A DNA stretch of 64,000 nt from Syngnathus acus (lineage: Eukaryota > Chordata > Actinopteri > Syngnathiformes > Syngnathidae), in the NCBI RefSeq assembly GCF_901709675.1, contig NC_051105.1, positions 2,967,104-3,031,103 on the forward strand, read 5' to 3'. Shown here piece after piece: positions 10,746 to 20,871 of the stretch. The stretch's first letter is position 1, and each line of letters starts with the position of its first letter. The position numbers and the translations under genes were made by a program. A model generated the notes under the pieces. It was not told where the DNA came from, searched no databases, and worked only from the letters and a program-made list of their open reading frames with translations.

Positions 10746-11660
10746 AGAACATTTAATTCTATGTGACAATACCTCCGAGGAGTGGCACAAATACAATCAT
10801 ACCAGCTCCGGGTCAACAAGGTCTGCACCACCTCAAACATCAGCAATAGGAAGTTGTTGCCAGAGCTGGAGATGGATTAGGCCCAATGTGCTTCCTCTGC
10901 AGTACAAAGATGGTAGGAAAAGCCATGGTCACTCATGGGGTGGTTTCACCATCACTCCCAAACCTCGTGAGTGGGTTCCAAGCCCAACAAGTAGAACACC
11001 TCAACACAAGAGCAAATGACCCGAGAGGGAGTCATGGGAGAACTCAACTACCTCCTGTCTGGTGAGGCTAAAGAAAGACATGCAATTAGAATCACTCCTA
11101 AATGATGTGAACACAGCACTGATCCCTACCAAGAACATTACTGAGACCAATCAGCTGATCAATCATCCTAGAGATGGCTTGGCTATGAGAAAAACAACTG
11201 GAAAGAATCCACGGAAGAGAAGGATAGAGACCAAAGTAAGGGTGAGAGAAGTTAGCCTATTAATAGAGCAAATCAAAGATGTAAAGCTTAAGAAAGAACT
11301 GCCCAAGAAATACAACAAGATGTCCACAGATGAGGCGTTTGAGACTGCTAAAGAAAGACTCACACTGAAGAGGGACACGAGAGACTTAGAGGCCTCGAGA
11401 ACAAACGCAACCCAGCTAAGGTCTACTCTCAGTGGCAAGGGAGAAAGACCAAAAAGGCTGAGATAGAGCAATTCTGGAAGCGCTATGGAAAATGAAACGT
11501 CACGCAATACCAATGCCCGATGCCTGGCAGATTTACAAACAAATCACAGAAACATTGAAAAACAAGAACCAGTAATCATAACAGTGGCAGATATCTAAGC
11601 AAGTGTTGAAGATGAACAGCTGGACAGCACCAGCGCCTGACATGATTCATGTCTACTGAC
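10746..11660 (+). mobile_element. dead LINE fragment, array unit 1
   Basis: Broken frames recall the region just before and at the start of the reverse-transcriptase domain of a fish non-LTR retrotransposon. Examples are LESLLNDVNTALIPTKN at 11086, KKELPKKYNKMSTDEAFETA near 11290, and WTAPAPDMIHVY near 11622, interrupted by stops and frameshifts. The order matches that seen in R2/R4-like LINE polyproteins from memory, but the clade is uncertain. No catalytic RT motif is present, so it cannot move. The same fragment sits about 0.5 kb upstream of every plus-strand receptor. Confidence 0.65.
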
Positions 11661-12027
11661 TTTTGGTCAGGACCAAACAGGCGGACTAAAGGACTTTTCT
11701 GGTCTGAATACACCCTAAGTCTCAACATGGCCATATTCTGGCTGTGGTAGCATAAAATAAGTAGTTTTGGCCTTAATGTACCAAATGTCAACAAAACTGT
11801 GACCTGATAACAAGGGAATGACTTTTGGCGTACCGTTACACCCCTGAGTGATTTTACATTTACGTATAGAGTTTTAAGGTAATAACAGATGCCCTTCCAG
11901 GAACCATGACTACCATGTGGCCCGATGATAAACACAAATTTGGCACCCTCGCTTTCGAACTCATCCAACAATTTGACCCTGCTGTATGTGACAGATAGGG
12001 GGGGTGCCAAGAAGAAGCCTTAGAGAA

Positions 12028-12095
12028 GTTTGTTGACATGACAGCAGCTCCTAATGAGATCCATAGAGGCTGAGCAAGCGACATAAAAGACTCGA
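12028..12095 (+). promoter_or_regulatory. conserved olfactory receptor core promoter (unit 1)
   Basis: The block 'gttgacatgacagcagctc', 'ctaatgagatcc', 'gaggctgagcaagcg', 'acataaaagactc' is present before all five array genes and the inverted outlier. The TATA-like CATAAAAG is at 12082-12089. A start site about 25-30 bp downstream of it would place the in-frame ATG at 12095 upstream of the mRNA start, which supports initiation at 12161. Equivalent blocks end near 15250, 18432, 22630 and 25804. Confidence 0.6.
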
Positions 12096-12160
12096 TGGTC
12101 CGGCGACTCTTGACCACCAGTGTGCGGTGTGTTCGCAGAGAGTCAACACATGATTGGAAC

Positions 12161-13108
12161 ATGAACGGAACACATTACCTAATAAGTTTTGGTGGCTATG
12201 TAGATGTGGATAAGTACAGATATGTATACTTTGTGATCTTGTTGATACTATATGTTGTCATCATCTGCTGTAATTGCACCATTATTTGCCTCATCTGGAT
12301 TCACAGGAACCTTCATGAACCAATGTATATTTTCATTGCAGCTTTGTCTCTAAACTCGATTTTTTTCAGCACTGCTTTTTACCCCAAACTCATTGTGGAC
12401 GTTTTGTCTCACAGGCAGAGCGTTTCTCACGCAGCTTGTATGTTGCAGTATTTAATATTTTATTCGCTAGGAGGTTCAGACTTCTTGCTGTTGGCAGCCA
12501 TGGCTTATGACAGGTATGTGTCCATTTGTAAGCCTCTGCATTATACATCTGTGATGAGCACAACCAATGTCACCATCCTTTTGGTTTTGGCCTGGTGTTT
12601 GCCTGCCTGCCAATTATTAGTGGCAACTGTCATCAGTGCGAAGCAAAAAATGTGTCACTACATGTTAGCGGGAGTCTTTTGCAATAATTTGATCCAGAAA
12701 CTTTTTTGTGTGAAACCAATGTTTCTAACTGTGTGGGGTTTATTTATTTTGACAAATGTTACTATCATCCCTGTGCTGTTTATCCTCTTCACATATATAA
12801 AGATATTTATGTTGGCCTATCGCAGTTGCGGAAAAGTCCGGAAAAAAGCAACAGAGACATGTTTACCCCACCTGATGGTTTTGATCAGCTTCTCATTTTT
12901 GTGTGGTTTTGATGTCATCATAGCGCGATTGGAGTCAGATCTTTCAAAAGCTGTGCAACTGATTATGACTCTACAAATAGTGGTCTACAATCCTCTGTTC
13001 AATCCCATCATATATGGCGTGAAGATGAAAGAAATCTGGAAACACATCAAGAGGTTGTTGTTATCGTTTGGACGATATACAGTAAGACAAATGTCTTTGT
13101 CAAAGTAG
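12161..13108 (+). CDS. olfactory receptor, array copy A
   Basis: Intact intronless odorant receptor of 315 aa, a class A GPCR. It starts MNGTHYL, with N2 a glycosylation site. Approximate segments are TM1 21-43, TM2 54-76, TM3 93-115, TM4 136-156, TM5 190-215, TM6 232-255 and TM7 266-286. Key motifs are LHEPMYIF (51-58), MAYDRYVSICKPLHY (114-128) and NPIIYG (281-286). C93 before TM3 and three cysteines in the second extracellular loop (C165, C174, C183) fit the family disulphides. Copy A is marked by GG at TM3 positions 104-105, by LLV at 140-142 and by Y167. A stop at 13106 and AATAAA at 13198 follow. About 12 of 315 residues differ from copy B. An upstream in-frame ATG at 12095 was not used (see the core promoter entry). 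Confidence 0.93.
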   Translation: MNGTHYLISFGGYVDVDKYRYVYFVILLILYVVIICCNCTIICLIWIHRNLHEPMYIFIAALSLNSIFFSTAFYPKLIVDVLSHRQSVSHAACMLQYLIFYSLGGSDFLLLAAMAYDRYVSICKPLHYTSVMSTTNVTILLVLAWCLPACQLLVATVISAKQKMCHYMLAGVFCNNLIQKLFCVKPMFLTVWGLFILTNVTIIPVLFILFTYIKIFMLAYRSCGKVRKKATETCLPHLMVLISFSFLCGFDVIIARLESDLSKAVQLIMTLQIVVYNPLFNPIIYGVKMKEIWKHIKRLLLSFGRYTVRQMSLSK

Positions 13109-13830
13109 TCTTTTTGTTCTTCCTCTCTGTGTGTGGGATTGTGCTGATCTGATGTGTGATTGTTGTTAATTGTTTTTGTAGAAATGTTCCACAGCTGAAT
13201 AAAAAACATTGAGGATCATCTTCTTAACATCATGATTTCATTTTTCATTCATCACCTTTGCTTTTTTTCCCGACAAGTGAAATGTAGAGGAGGTATTTTA
13301 GGTTTCAGAAAACTTAATTTTTCCTTAGAGGTCTTGACTTTTTGAAAATGTTAATTCTGTTCTTCTAGTGCCATTTTTTAGTGTTCATCTGATCGAATGT
13401 TTCTATTGGTTTTCCTCCATCGCCAACTATGCAAAAATAAAAAGGGATTTTTAGAAAAAATATTAATCCCACATTATTTTTTAAAAATAATCATTATTAT
13501 GTTTTGTGTTTGCACACCGACTAAATTCTACAACCAATATTTGAAAATCAAATTTTACTCATCTAATTTCATTGTCTTTGACAAGACTGAAAGAAAGAAC
13601 AAATGAATGAAAGAAAATTTATGTTGATTTATGTTTAATTTACGGAAAAAAAAACATTCTCCATAATATTTACAGTCTTAGCAACATTCACACATTTGAT
13701 TTTAGCAATAACAATCGATTACATTTTTGTATTTTATCAAGTTACATTGTAATCAAGCACCCTCAAATATGTTTTACCGTTTCCAGTTCATTAGTGCTTT
13801 TATTGTATTTGAGGATAAAGATGGACTTGC

Positions 13831-13985
13831 ATTATTATTATTATTATTATTATTATTTGGAGTTTATTTTTGAACGCGCCTAAAAGAGCGACACTCAGAG
13901 TGCCGTGACGTCACGACCGTACATACCAAAGCATGATATAGTAGGGGGAACTGAAGTCACTACGCTGCTTGAATAGCGTGTGATT
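13831..13985 (+). promoter_or_regulatory. unit 1 tail: (ATT)n and CRE-bearing segment
   Basis: After an (ATT)n tract (13831-13857), the tail 'aacgcgcctaaaagagcg ... gccgtgacgtcacgaccg ... ctgcttgaatagcgtg' carries a perfect CRE palindrome TGACGTCA at 13906-13913. The same element is at 17083, 20227, 24440 and 27604 in the other units. The last copy lies about 340 bp upstream of the RNASEH2B start codon. The segment therefore resembles an RNASEH2B distal promoter copied with each receptor. Regulatory activity is inference. Confidence 0.6.
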
Positions 13986-14825
13986 AGAACATTTAATTCT
14001 ATGTGACAATACCTCCGAGGAGTGACACAAATACAATCATACCATCTTCGGGTCAACAAGCACCACCTCCAACATCAGCAATAGGAAGTTGTTGCCAGAG
14101 CTGGAGATGGATGAGGCACAATGTGCTTCCTCTGCAGTACAAAGATGCTGGGAAAAGCCATGGTCTCTCATGGGGTGGTTTCACCATCACTCCCAAACCT
14201 CGTGAGTGGGTTCCAAGCCCAACAAGCAGAACACCTCAACACAAGAGCAAATGACCCGAGAGGGAGTCATGGGAGAACTCAACTACCTCTTGCTTGGTGA
14301 GGCTAAAGAAAGACGTGCAATTAGAATCACTACTAAATGATGTGAACACAGCACTGATCCCTACCAAGAACCTTACTGAGACCAATCAGCTGATCAATTA
14401 TCCTAGAGATGGCTTGGCTAGGAGAAAAACAACTGGAAAGAATCCACGGAAGAGAAGGATAGAGACCAAAGTAAGGGTGAGAGAAGTTAGCCTATCAAAG
14501 ATATAAAGCTTAAGAAAGAACTGCCCCAAGAAATACAACAAGATGTCCACAGATGAGGCATTTGAGACTGCTAAACAAAGACTCACACTGAAGAGGAACA
14601 CGACAGACTTAGAGGCCACGAGAACAAACACAATGTTCTCGAACCACCCAGCTAAGAGCAATTCTGGAAGCGCTATGGAAAATGAAAGGTCACACAATAC
14701 CAATGCCCGATGCCTGGCAGATTTACAAACAAATCACAGAAACATTGAAAAACAAGGACCTGTAATCATAACAGTGGCAGATATCTAAGCAAGTGTTGAA
14801 GACTGACATGATTCATGTCTACTGA
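13986..14825 (+). mobile_element. dead LINE fragment, array unit 2
   Basis: Same LINE relic as in unit 1, with a short deletion that removes 'ttaatagagcaaa' after the VREVSL phrase near 14490 and another that joins 'cagctaag' to 'agcaattctgg' near 14650. These deletions are shared with unit 3, so units 2 and 3 are sister copies in this part. Stops and frameshifts remain; it is not functional. Confidence 0.6.
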
Positions 14826-15315
14826 CTTTTGGTCAGGACCAAACAGGCGGACGAAAGGACTTTTCTGGTCTAAGTCTCAACATGGCCATATTCTGGCTGT
14901 GGTAGCATGAAATAAGTAGTTTTGGCCTTAATGTACCAAATGTCAACAAAACTGTGACCTGATAACAAGGGAATGACTTTTGGCGTACCGTTACACCCCC
15001 GAGTGATTTTACATTTACGTATAGAGTTTTAAGGTAATAACAGATGCCCTTCCAGGAACCATGACTACCATGTGGCCCGATGATAAACACAAATTTGGCA
15101 CCCTTGCTTTCGAACTCATCCAACAATTTGACCCTGCTGTATGTGACAGATAGGGGGGGTGCCAAGAAGAAGCCTTAGAGAAGTTTGTTGACATGACAGC
15201 AGCTCCTAATGAGATCCATAGAGGCTGAGCAACCGACATAAAAGACTCGATGGTCCGGCGACTCTTGACCACCAGTGTGCGGTGTGTTCGCAGAGAGTCA
15301 ACACATGATTGGAAC

Positions 15316-16263
15316 ATGAACGGAACACATTACCTAATAAGTTTTGGTGGCTATGTAGATGTGGATAAGTACAGATATGTATACTTTGTGATCTTGTTGA
15401 TACTATATGTTGTCATCATCTGCTGTAATTGCACCATTATTTGCCTCATCTGGATTCACAGGAACCTTCATGAACCAATGTATATTTTCATTGCAGCTTT
15501 GTCTCTAAACTCGATTTTTTTCAGCACTGCTATTTACCCCAAACTCATTGTGGACGTTTTGTCTCACAGGCAGAGCGTTTCTCACGCAGCTTGTATGTTG
15601 CAGTATTTAATATTTTATTCGCTAGGAGCTTCAGACTTCTTGCTGTTGGCAGCCATGGCTTATGACAGGTATGTGTCCATTTGTAAGCCTCTGCATTATA
15701 CATCTGTGATGAGCACAACCAATGTCACCATCTTTTTGGTTTTGGCCTGGTGTTTGCCTGCCTGCCAAGTATTAGTGGCAACTGTCATCAGTGCGAAGCA
15801 AAAAATGTGTCACTTCATGTTAGCGGGAGTCTTTTGCAATAATTCGATCCAGAAACTTTTTTGTGTGAAACCAATATTTCTAACTGTGTGGGGTTTATTT
15901 GTTTTGACAAATGTTACTATCATCCCTGTGCTGTTTATCCTCTTCACATACATAAAGATATTTATGTTGGCCTATCGCAGCTGCGGAGAAGTCCGGAAAA
16001 AAGCAACAGAGACATGTTTACCCCACCTGATGGTTTTGATCAGCTTCTCATGTTTGTGTGGTTTTGATGTCATCATAGCGCGATTGGAGTCAGATCTTTC
16101 AAAAGCTGTGCGACTGATTATGACTCTACAAATAGTGGTCTACAATCCTCTGTTCAATCCCATCATATATGGCGTGAAGATGAAAGAAATCTGGAAACAC
16201 ATCAAGAGGTTGTTGTTATTGTTTGGACGCTATACAGTAAGACAAATGTCTTTGTCAAAGTAG
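15316..16263 (+). CDS. olfactory receptor, array copy B
   Basis: Intact 315-aa intronless odorant receptor in unit 2, with the same architecture as copy A and no disabling change. Residues marking this copy are I73 in TAIYPK after TM2, GA at the TM3 pair 104-105, F140, V152, F167, S177 (NNSIQ), I187 (KPIF), E225 (CGEVRK), C246 and R266. It shares I73 with copy E, the CGEVRK motif with copy C, and R266 with copies D and E. The core promoter lies at about 15183-15250 and the polyA signal near 16353. Expected ligands are unknown. Confidence 0.92.
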   Translation: MNGTHYLISFGGYVDVDKYRYVYFVILLILYVVIICCNCTIICLIWIHRNLHEPMYIFIAALSLNSIFFSTAIYPKLIVDVLSHRQSVSHAACMLQYLIFYSLGASDFLLLAAMAYDRYVSICKPLHYTSVMSTTNVTIFLVLAWCLPACQVLVATVISAKQKMCHFMLAGVFCNNSIQKLFCVKPIFLTVWGLFVLTNVTIIPVLFILFTYIKIFMLAYRSCGEVRKKATETCLPHLMVLISFSCLCGFDVIIARLESDLSKAVRLIMTLQIVVYNPLFNPIIYGVKMKEIWKHIKRLLLLFGRYTVRQMSLSK

Positions 16264-16982
16264 TCTTTTTGTTCTTCCTCTCTGTGTGTGGGATTGTGCT
16301 GATCTGATGTGTGATTGTTGTTAATTGTTTTTGTAGAAATGTTCCACAGCTGAATAAAAAACATTGAGGATCATCTTCTTAACATCATGATTTCATTTTT
16401 CATTCATCACCTTTGCTTTTTTTCCCGACAAGAGTGAAATGTAGAGGAGGTATTTTAGGTTTCAGAAAACTTAATTTATCCTTAGAGGTCTTGACTTTTT
16501 GAAAATGTTAATTCTGTTCTTCTAGTGCCATTTTTTAGTGTTCATCTGATCGAATGTTTCTATTGGTTTTCCTCCGTCGCCAACTATGCAAAAATAAAAA
16601 GGGATTTTTAGAAAAATTATTAATCCCACATTATTTTTTAAAAATAATCATTATGTTTTGTGTTTGCACACCGACTAAATTCTACAACCAATATTTGAAA
16701 ATCAAATTTTACTCATCTAGTTTCATTGTCTTTGACAAGACTGAAAGAAAGAACAAATGAATGAAAGAAAATTTATGTTGATTTATGTTTAATTTACGGA
16801 AAAAAAACATTCTCCATAATATTTACAGTCTTAGCAACATTCACACATTTGATTTTAGCAATAACAATCGATTACATTTTTGTATTTTATCAAGTTACAT
16901 TGTAATCAAGCACCCTCAAATATGTTTTACCGTTTCCAGTTCATTAGTGCTTTTATTGTATTTGAGGATAAAGATGGACTTG

Positions 16983-16983
<1 letters not shown>

Positions 16984-17034
<51 letters not shown>
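16984..17034. repeat. (ATT)n microsatellite, longest copy
   Basis: About 17 ATT repeats stand at the position where the other units carry 7-10 (13831-13857, 20151-20180, 24366-24391, 27534-27556). The length difference among near-identical units shows rapid slippage after duplication. Confidence 0.9.
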
Positions 17035-17162
17035 TGGAGTTTATTTTTGAACGCGCCTAAAAGAGCGACACTCAGAGTGCCGTGACGTCACGACCGTACA
17101 TACCAAAGCATGATATAGTAGGGGGAACTGAAGTCACTACGCTGCTTGAATAGCGTGTGATT

Positions 17163-18007
17163 AGAACATTTAATTCTATGTGACAATACCTCAGAGGAGT
17201 GACACAAATACAATCATACCAGCTCCGGGTCAACAAGGTCTGCACCACCTCCAACATCAGCAATAGGAAGTTGTTGCCAGACCTGGAGATGGATTGGGCC
17301 CAATGTGCTTCCTCTGCAGTACAAAGATGCTGGGAAAAGCCATGGTCACTCATGGGGTGGTTTCACCATCACTCCCAAACCTCGTGAGTGGGTTCCAAGC
17401 CCAACAAGCAGAACACCTCAACACAAGCGCAAATGACCCGAGAGGGAGTCATGGGAGAACTCAACTACCTCCTGCTTGGTGAGGCTAAAGAAAGACGTGC
17501 AATTAGAATCACTACTAAATGATGTGAACACAGCACTGATCCCTACCAAGAACCTTACTGAGACCAATCAGCTGATCAATTATCCTAGAGATGGCTTGGC
17601 TATGAGAAAAACAACTGGAAAGAATCCACGGAAGAGAAGGATAGAGACCAAAGTAAGGGTGAGAGAAGTTAGCCTATCAAAGATATAAAGCTTAAGAAAG
17701 AACTGCCCCAAGAAATACAACAAGATGTCCACAGATGAGGCATTTGAGACTGCTAAACAAAGACTCACACTGAAGAGGAACACGACAGACTTAGAGGCCA
17801 CGAGAACAAACACAATGTTCTCGAACCACCCAGCTAAGAGCAATTCTGGAAGCGCTATGGAAAATGAAAGGTCACACAATACCAATGCCCGATGCCTGGC
17901 AGATTTACAAACAAATCACAGAAACATTGAAAAACAAGGACCTGTAATCATAACAGTGGCAGATATCTAAGCAAGTGTTGAAGACTGACATGATTCATGT
18001 CTACTGA
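17163..18007 (+). mobile_element. dead LINE fragment, array unit 3
   Basis: Copy of the LINE relic almost identical to that of unit 2, with the same two internal deletions. It ends with the shortened 'gtgttgaagactgacatgattcatgtc', which lacks the WTAPAP coding stretch retained in unit 1. It is not functional. Confidence 0.6.
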
Positions 18008-18497
18008 CTTTTGGTCAGGACCAAACAGGCGGACGAAAGGACTTTTCTGGTCTAAGTCTCAACATGGCCATATTCTGGCTGTGGTAGCATAAAATAAGTA
18101 GTTTTGGCCTTAATGTACCAAATGTCAACAAAACTGTGACCTGATAACAAGGGAATGACTTTTGGCGTACCGTTACACCCCCGAGTGATTTTACATTTAC
18201 GTATAGAGTTTTAAGGTAATAACAGATGCCCTTCCAGGAACCATGACTACTATGTGGCCCGATGATAAACACAAATTTGGCACCCTTGCTTTAGAACTCA
18301 TCCAACAATTTGACCCTGCTGTATGTGACAGATAGGGGGGGTGCCAAGAAGAAGCCTTAGAGAAGTTTGTTGACATGACAGCAGCTCCTAATGAGATCCA
18401 TAGAGGCTGAGCAAGCGACATAAAAGACTCGATGGTCCGGCGACTCTTGACCACCAGTGTGCGGTGTGTTCGCAGAGAGTCAACACATGATTGGAAC

Positions 18498-19445
18498 ATG
18501 AACGGAACACATTACCTAATAAGTTTTGGTGGCTATGTAGATGTGGATAAGTACAGATATGTATACTTTGTGGTCTTGTTAATACTATATGTTGTCATCA
18601 TCTGCTGTAATTGCACCATTATTTGCCTCATCTGGATTCACAGGAACCTTCATGAACCAATGTATATTTTCATTGCAGCTTTGTCTCTAAACTCAATTTT
18701 TTTCAGCACTGCTTTTTACCCCAAACTCATTGTGGACGTTTTGTCTCACAGGCAGAGCGTTTCCCACGCAGCTTGTATGTTGCAGTATTTAATATTTTAT
18801 TCGCTAGCAGCTTCAGACTTCTTGCTGTTGGCAGCCATGGCTTATGACAGGTATGTGTCCATTTGTAAGCCTCTGCATTATACATCTGTGATGAGCACAA
18901 CCAATGTCACCATCTTTTTGGTTTTGGCCTGGTGTTTGCCTCCCTGCCACGTATTAGTGGCAACTGTCATCAGTGCGAAGGAAAAAATGTGTCACTTCAT
19001 GTTAGCGGGAGTCCTTTGCAATAATTCGATCCAGAAACTTTTTTGTGCGAAACCAATGTTTCTAACTGTGTGGGGTTTATTTGTTTTGACAAATATTACT
19101 ATCATCCCTGTGCTGTTTATCCTCTTCACATACATAAAGATATTTATGTTGGCCTATCGCAGCTGCGGAGAAGTCCGGAAAAAAGCAACAGAGACATGTT
19201 TACCCCACCTGATGGTTTTGATCAGCTTCTCATGTTTGTGTGGTTTTGATGTCATCATAGCGCGATTGGAGTCAGATCTTTCAAAACCTGTGCAACTGAT
19301 TATGACGCTACAAATAGTGGTCTACAATCCTCTGTTCAATCCCATCATATATGGCGTGAAGATGAAAGAAATCTGGAAACACATCAAGAGGTTGTTGTTA
19401 TCGTTTGGACGATATACAGTAAGACAAATGTCTTTGTCAAAGTAG
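18498..19445 (+). CDS. olfactory receptor, array copy C
   Basis: Intact 315-aa intronless odorant receptor in unit 3. Private residues include V26 (FVVLL), AA at the TM3 pair 104-105, P149 with H151 (PPCHV) at the outer end of TM4, E162, L173 (GVLC) and A184 (FCAKP). It shares I200 and P264 with copy E, E225 with copy B, and the QLIM/LLSFGR residues with copy A. It carries the most silent changes of the five. The GPCR motifs MAYDRY and NPIIYG are preserved, and the polyA signal after the stop is kept. Confidence 0.92.
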   Translation: MNGTHYLISFGGYVDVDKYRYVYFVVLLILYVVIICCNCTIICLIWIHRNLHEPMYIFIAALSLNSIFFSTAFYPKLIVDVLSHRQSVSHAACMLQYLIFYSLAASDFLLLAAMAYDRYVSICKPLHYTSVMSTTNVTIFLVLAWCLPPCHVLVATVISAKEKMCHFMLAGVLCNNSIQKLFCAKPMFLTVWGLFVLTNITIIPVLFILFTYIKIFMLAYRSCGEVRKKATETCLPHLMVLISFSCLCGFDVIIARLESDLSKPVQLIMTLQIVVYNPLFNPIIYGVKMKEIWKHIKRLLLSFGRYTVRQMSLSK

Positions 19446-20149
19446 TCTTTTTGTTCTTCCTCTCTGTGTGTGGGATTGTGCTGATCTGATGTGTGATTGT
19501 TGTTAATTGTTTTTGTAGAAATGTTCCACAGCTGAATAAAAAACATTGAGGATCATCTTCTTAACATCATGAATTCGTTTTTCATTCATCACCTTTGCTT
19601 TTTTTCCCGACAAGAGTGAAATGTAGAGGAGGTATTTCAGGTTTCAGAAAACTTAATTTATCCTCAGAGGTCTTGACTTTTGTTAATTCTGTTCTTCTAG
19701 TGCCATTTTTTAGTGTTCATCTGATCGAATATTTCTATTGGTTTTCCTCCAACTATGCAAAAAAAAGGGATTTTTAGAAAAATTATTAATCCCACATTAT
19801 TTAAAAAAAATAATCATTATGTTTTGTATTTGCACACCGACTAAATTCTACAACCAATATTTGAAAATCAAATTTTACTCATCTAATTTCACTGTCTTTG
19901 ACAAGACTGAAAGAAAGAACAAATGAATGAAAGAAAATTTATGTTGATTTATGTTTAATTTACGGAAAAAAAGACATTCTCCATAATATTTACAGTCTTA
20001 GCAACATTCACACATTTGATTTTAGCAATAACAATCGATTACATTTTTGTATTTTATCAAGTTACATTGTAACCAAGCACCCTCAAATATGTTTCACCGT
20101 TTCCAGTTCATTAGTGCTTTTATTGTATTTGAGGATAAAGATGGACTTG

Positions 20150-20180
<31 letters not shown>

Positions 20181-20328
20181 TGGAGTTTATTTTTGAACGC
20201 GCCTAAAAGAGCGACACTCAGTGCCGTGACGTCACGACCGTACATACCAAAGCATGGTATAGTAGGGGGAACTGAAGTCACTACGCTGCTTGAATAGCGT
20301 GTGATTCTCAATTTATATATCATATTTA

Positions 20329-20871
20329 TGTTATTTTGCACTCCATAATGCGCCAATCATTTTCAATGGGGGCCAAATCTGGAATACTGACAGTCTTGTA
20401 CTTGCACGAAGCCATATTGCTTTGAAATTACATGGATGGAGTAGACATGGCAAGTCAGACAAAACAAATCTGATTGGATGATTTAACAACTTCATGGAAC
20501 CAATATGGGAATTTGAGTTGTAAAGAAGGCCTTACTGGACGTGATTGATTGCCGCTGCTGCTGCTGCTAACACACCAAGGACCAAGAGCATGACTATTGT
20601 TATTTGCAGCATGCTTGGTGGGATCATCCAGAGATTTGACTTGTTTGTCAGCGACAATATCTCCAGAGAGAATTACTGTGACCACTTGCTCATTATTAGC
20701 GGTCCCTCGAGGCTGACCTTGTGGTGACACTATCCTTACATCAGTGTTCCTCTTCTAATTAACCCCGTGGGCTCTAAACTGGCCGTTTGTGTCCACCTCA
20801 TTTCAACCAATCTCAACATTTTAATGAAAATATAATCAAAGTTCGTCAAGCAAAAAACAGTTCCTGAGGCA
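20329..20871. repeat. spacer segment preceding array unit 4
   Basis: Near-identical to 10201-10745, including the (GCT)n patch and the minus-strand 91-codon frame at 20455-20730. Its left edge joins the unit 3 tail after 'gtgattctcaattta', the same phrase seen in the RNASEH2B promoter, so this junction is likely older than the shorter joins in the rest of the array. Confidence 0.75.

Noticed and set aside
12095-12160. In-frame upstream ATG for each array receptor, adding 22 residues (MVRRLLTTSV...)
   Set aside because: It lies 6 bp after the TATA-like box, so probably outside the mRNA; the MNGT start gives the usual short glycosylated N terminus and is the one shared with the outlier gene.
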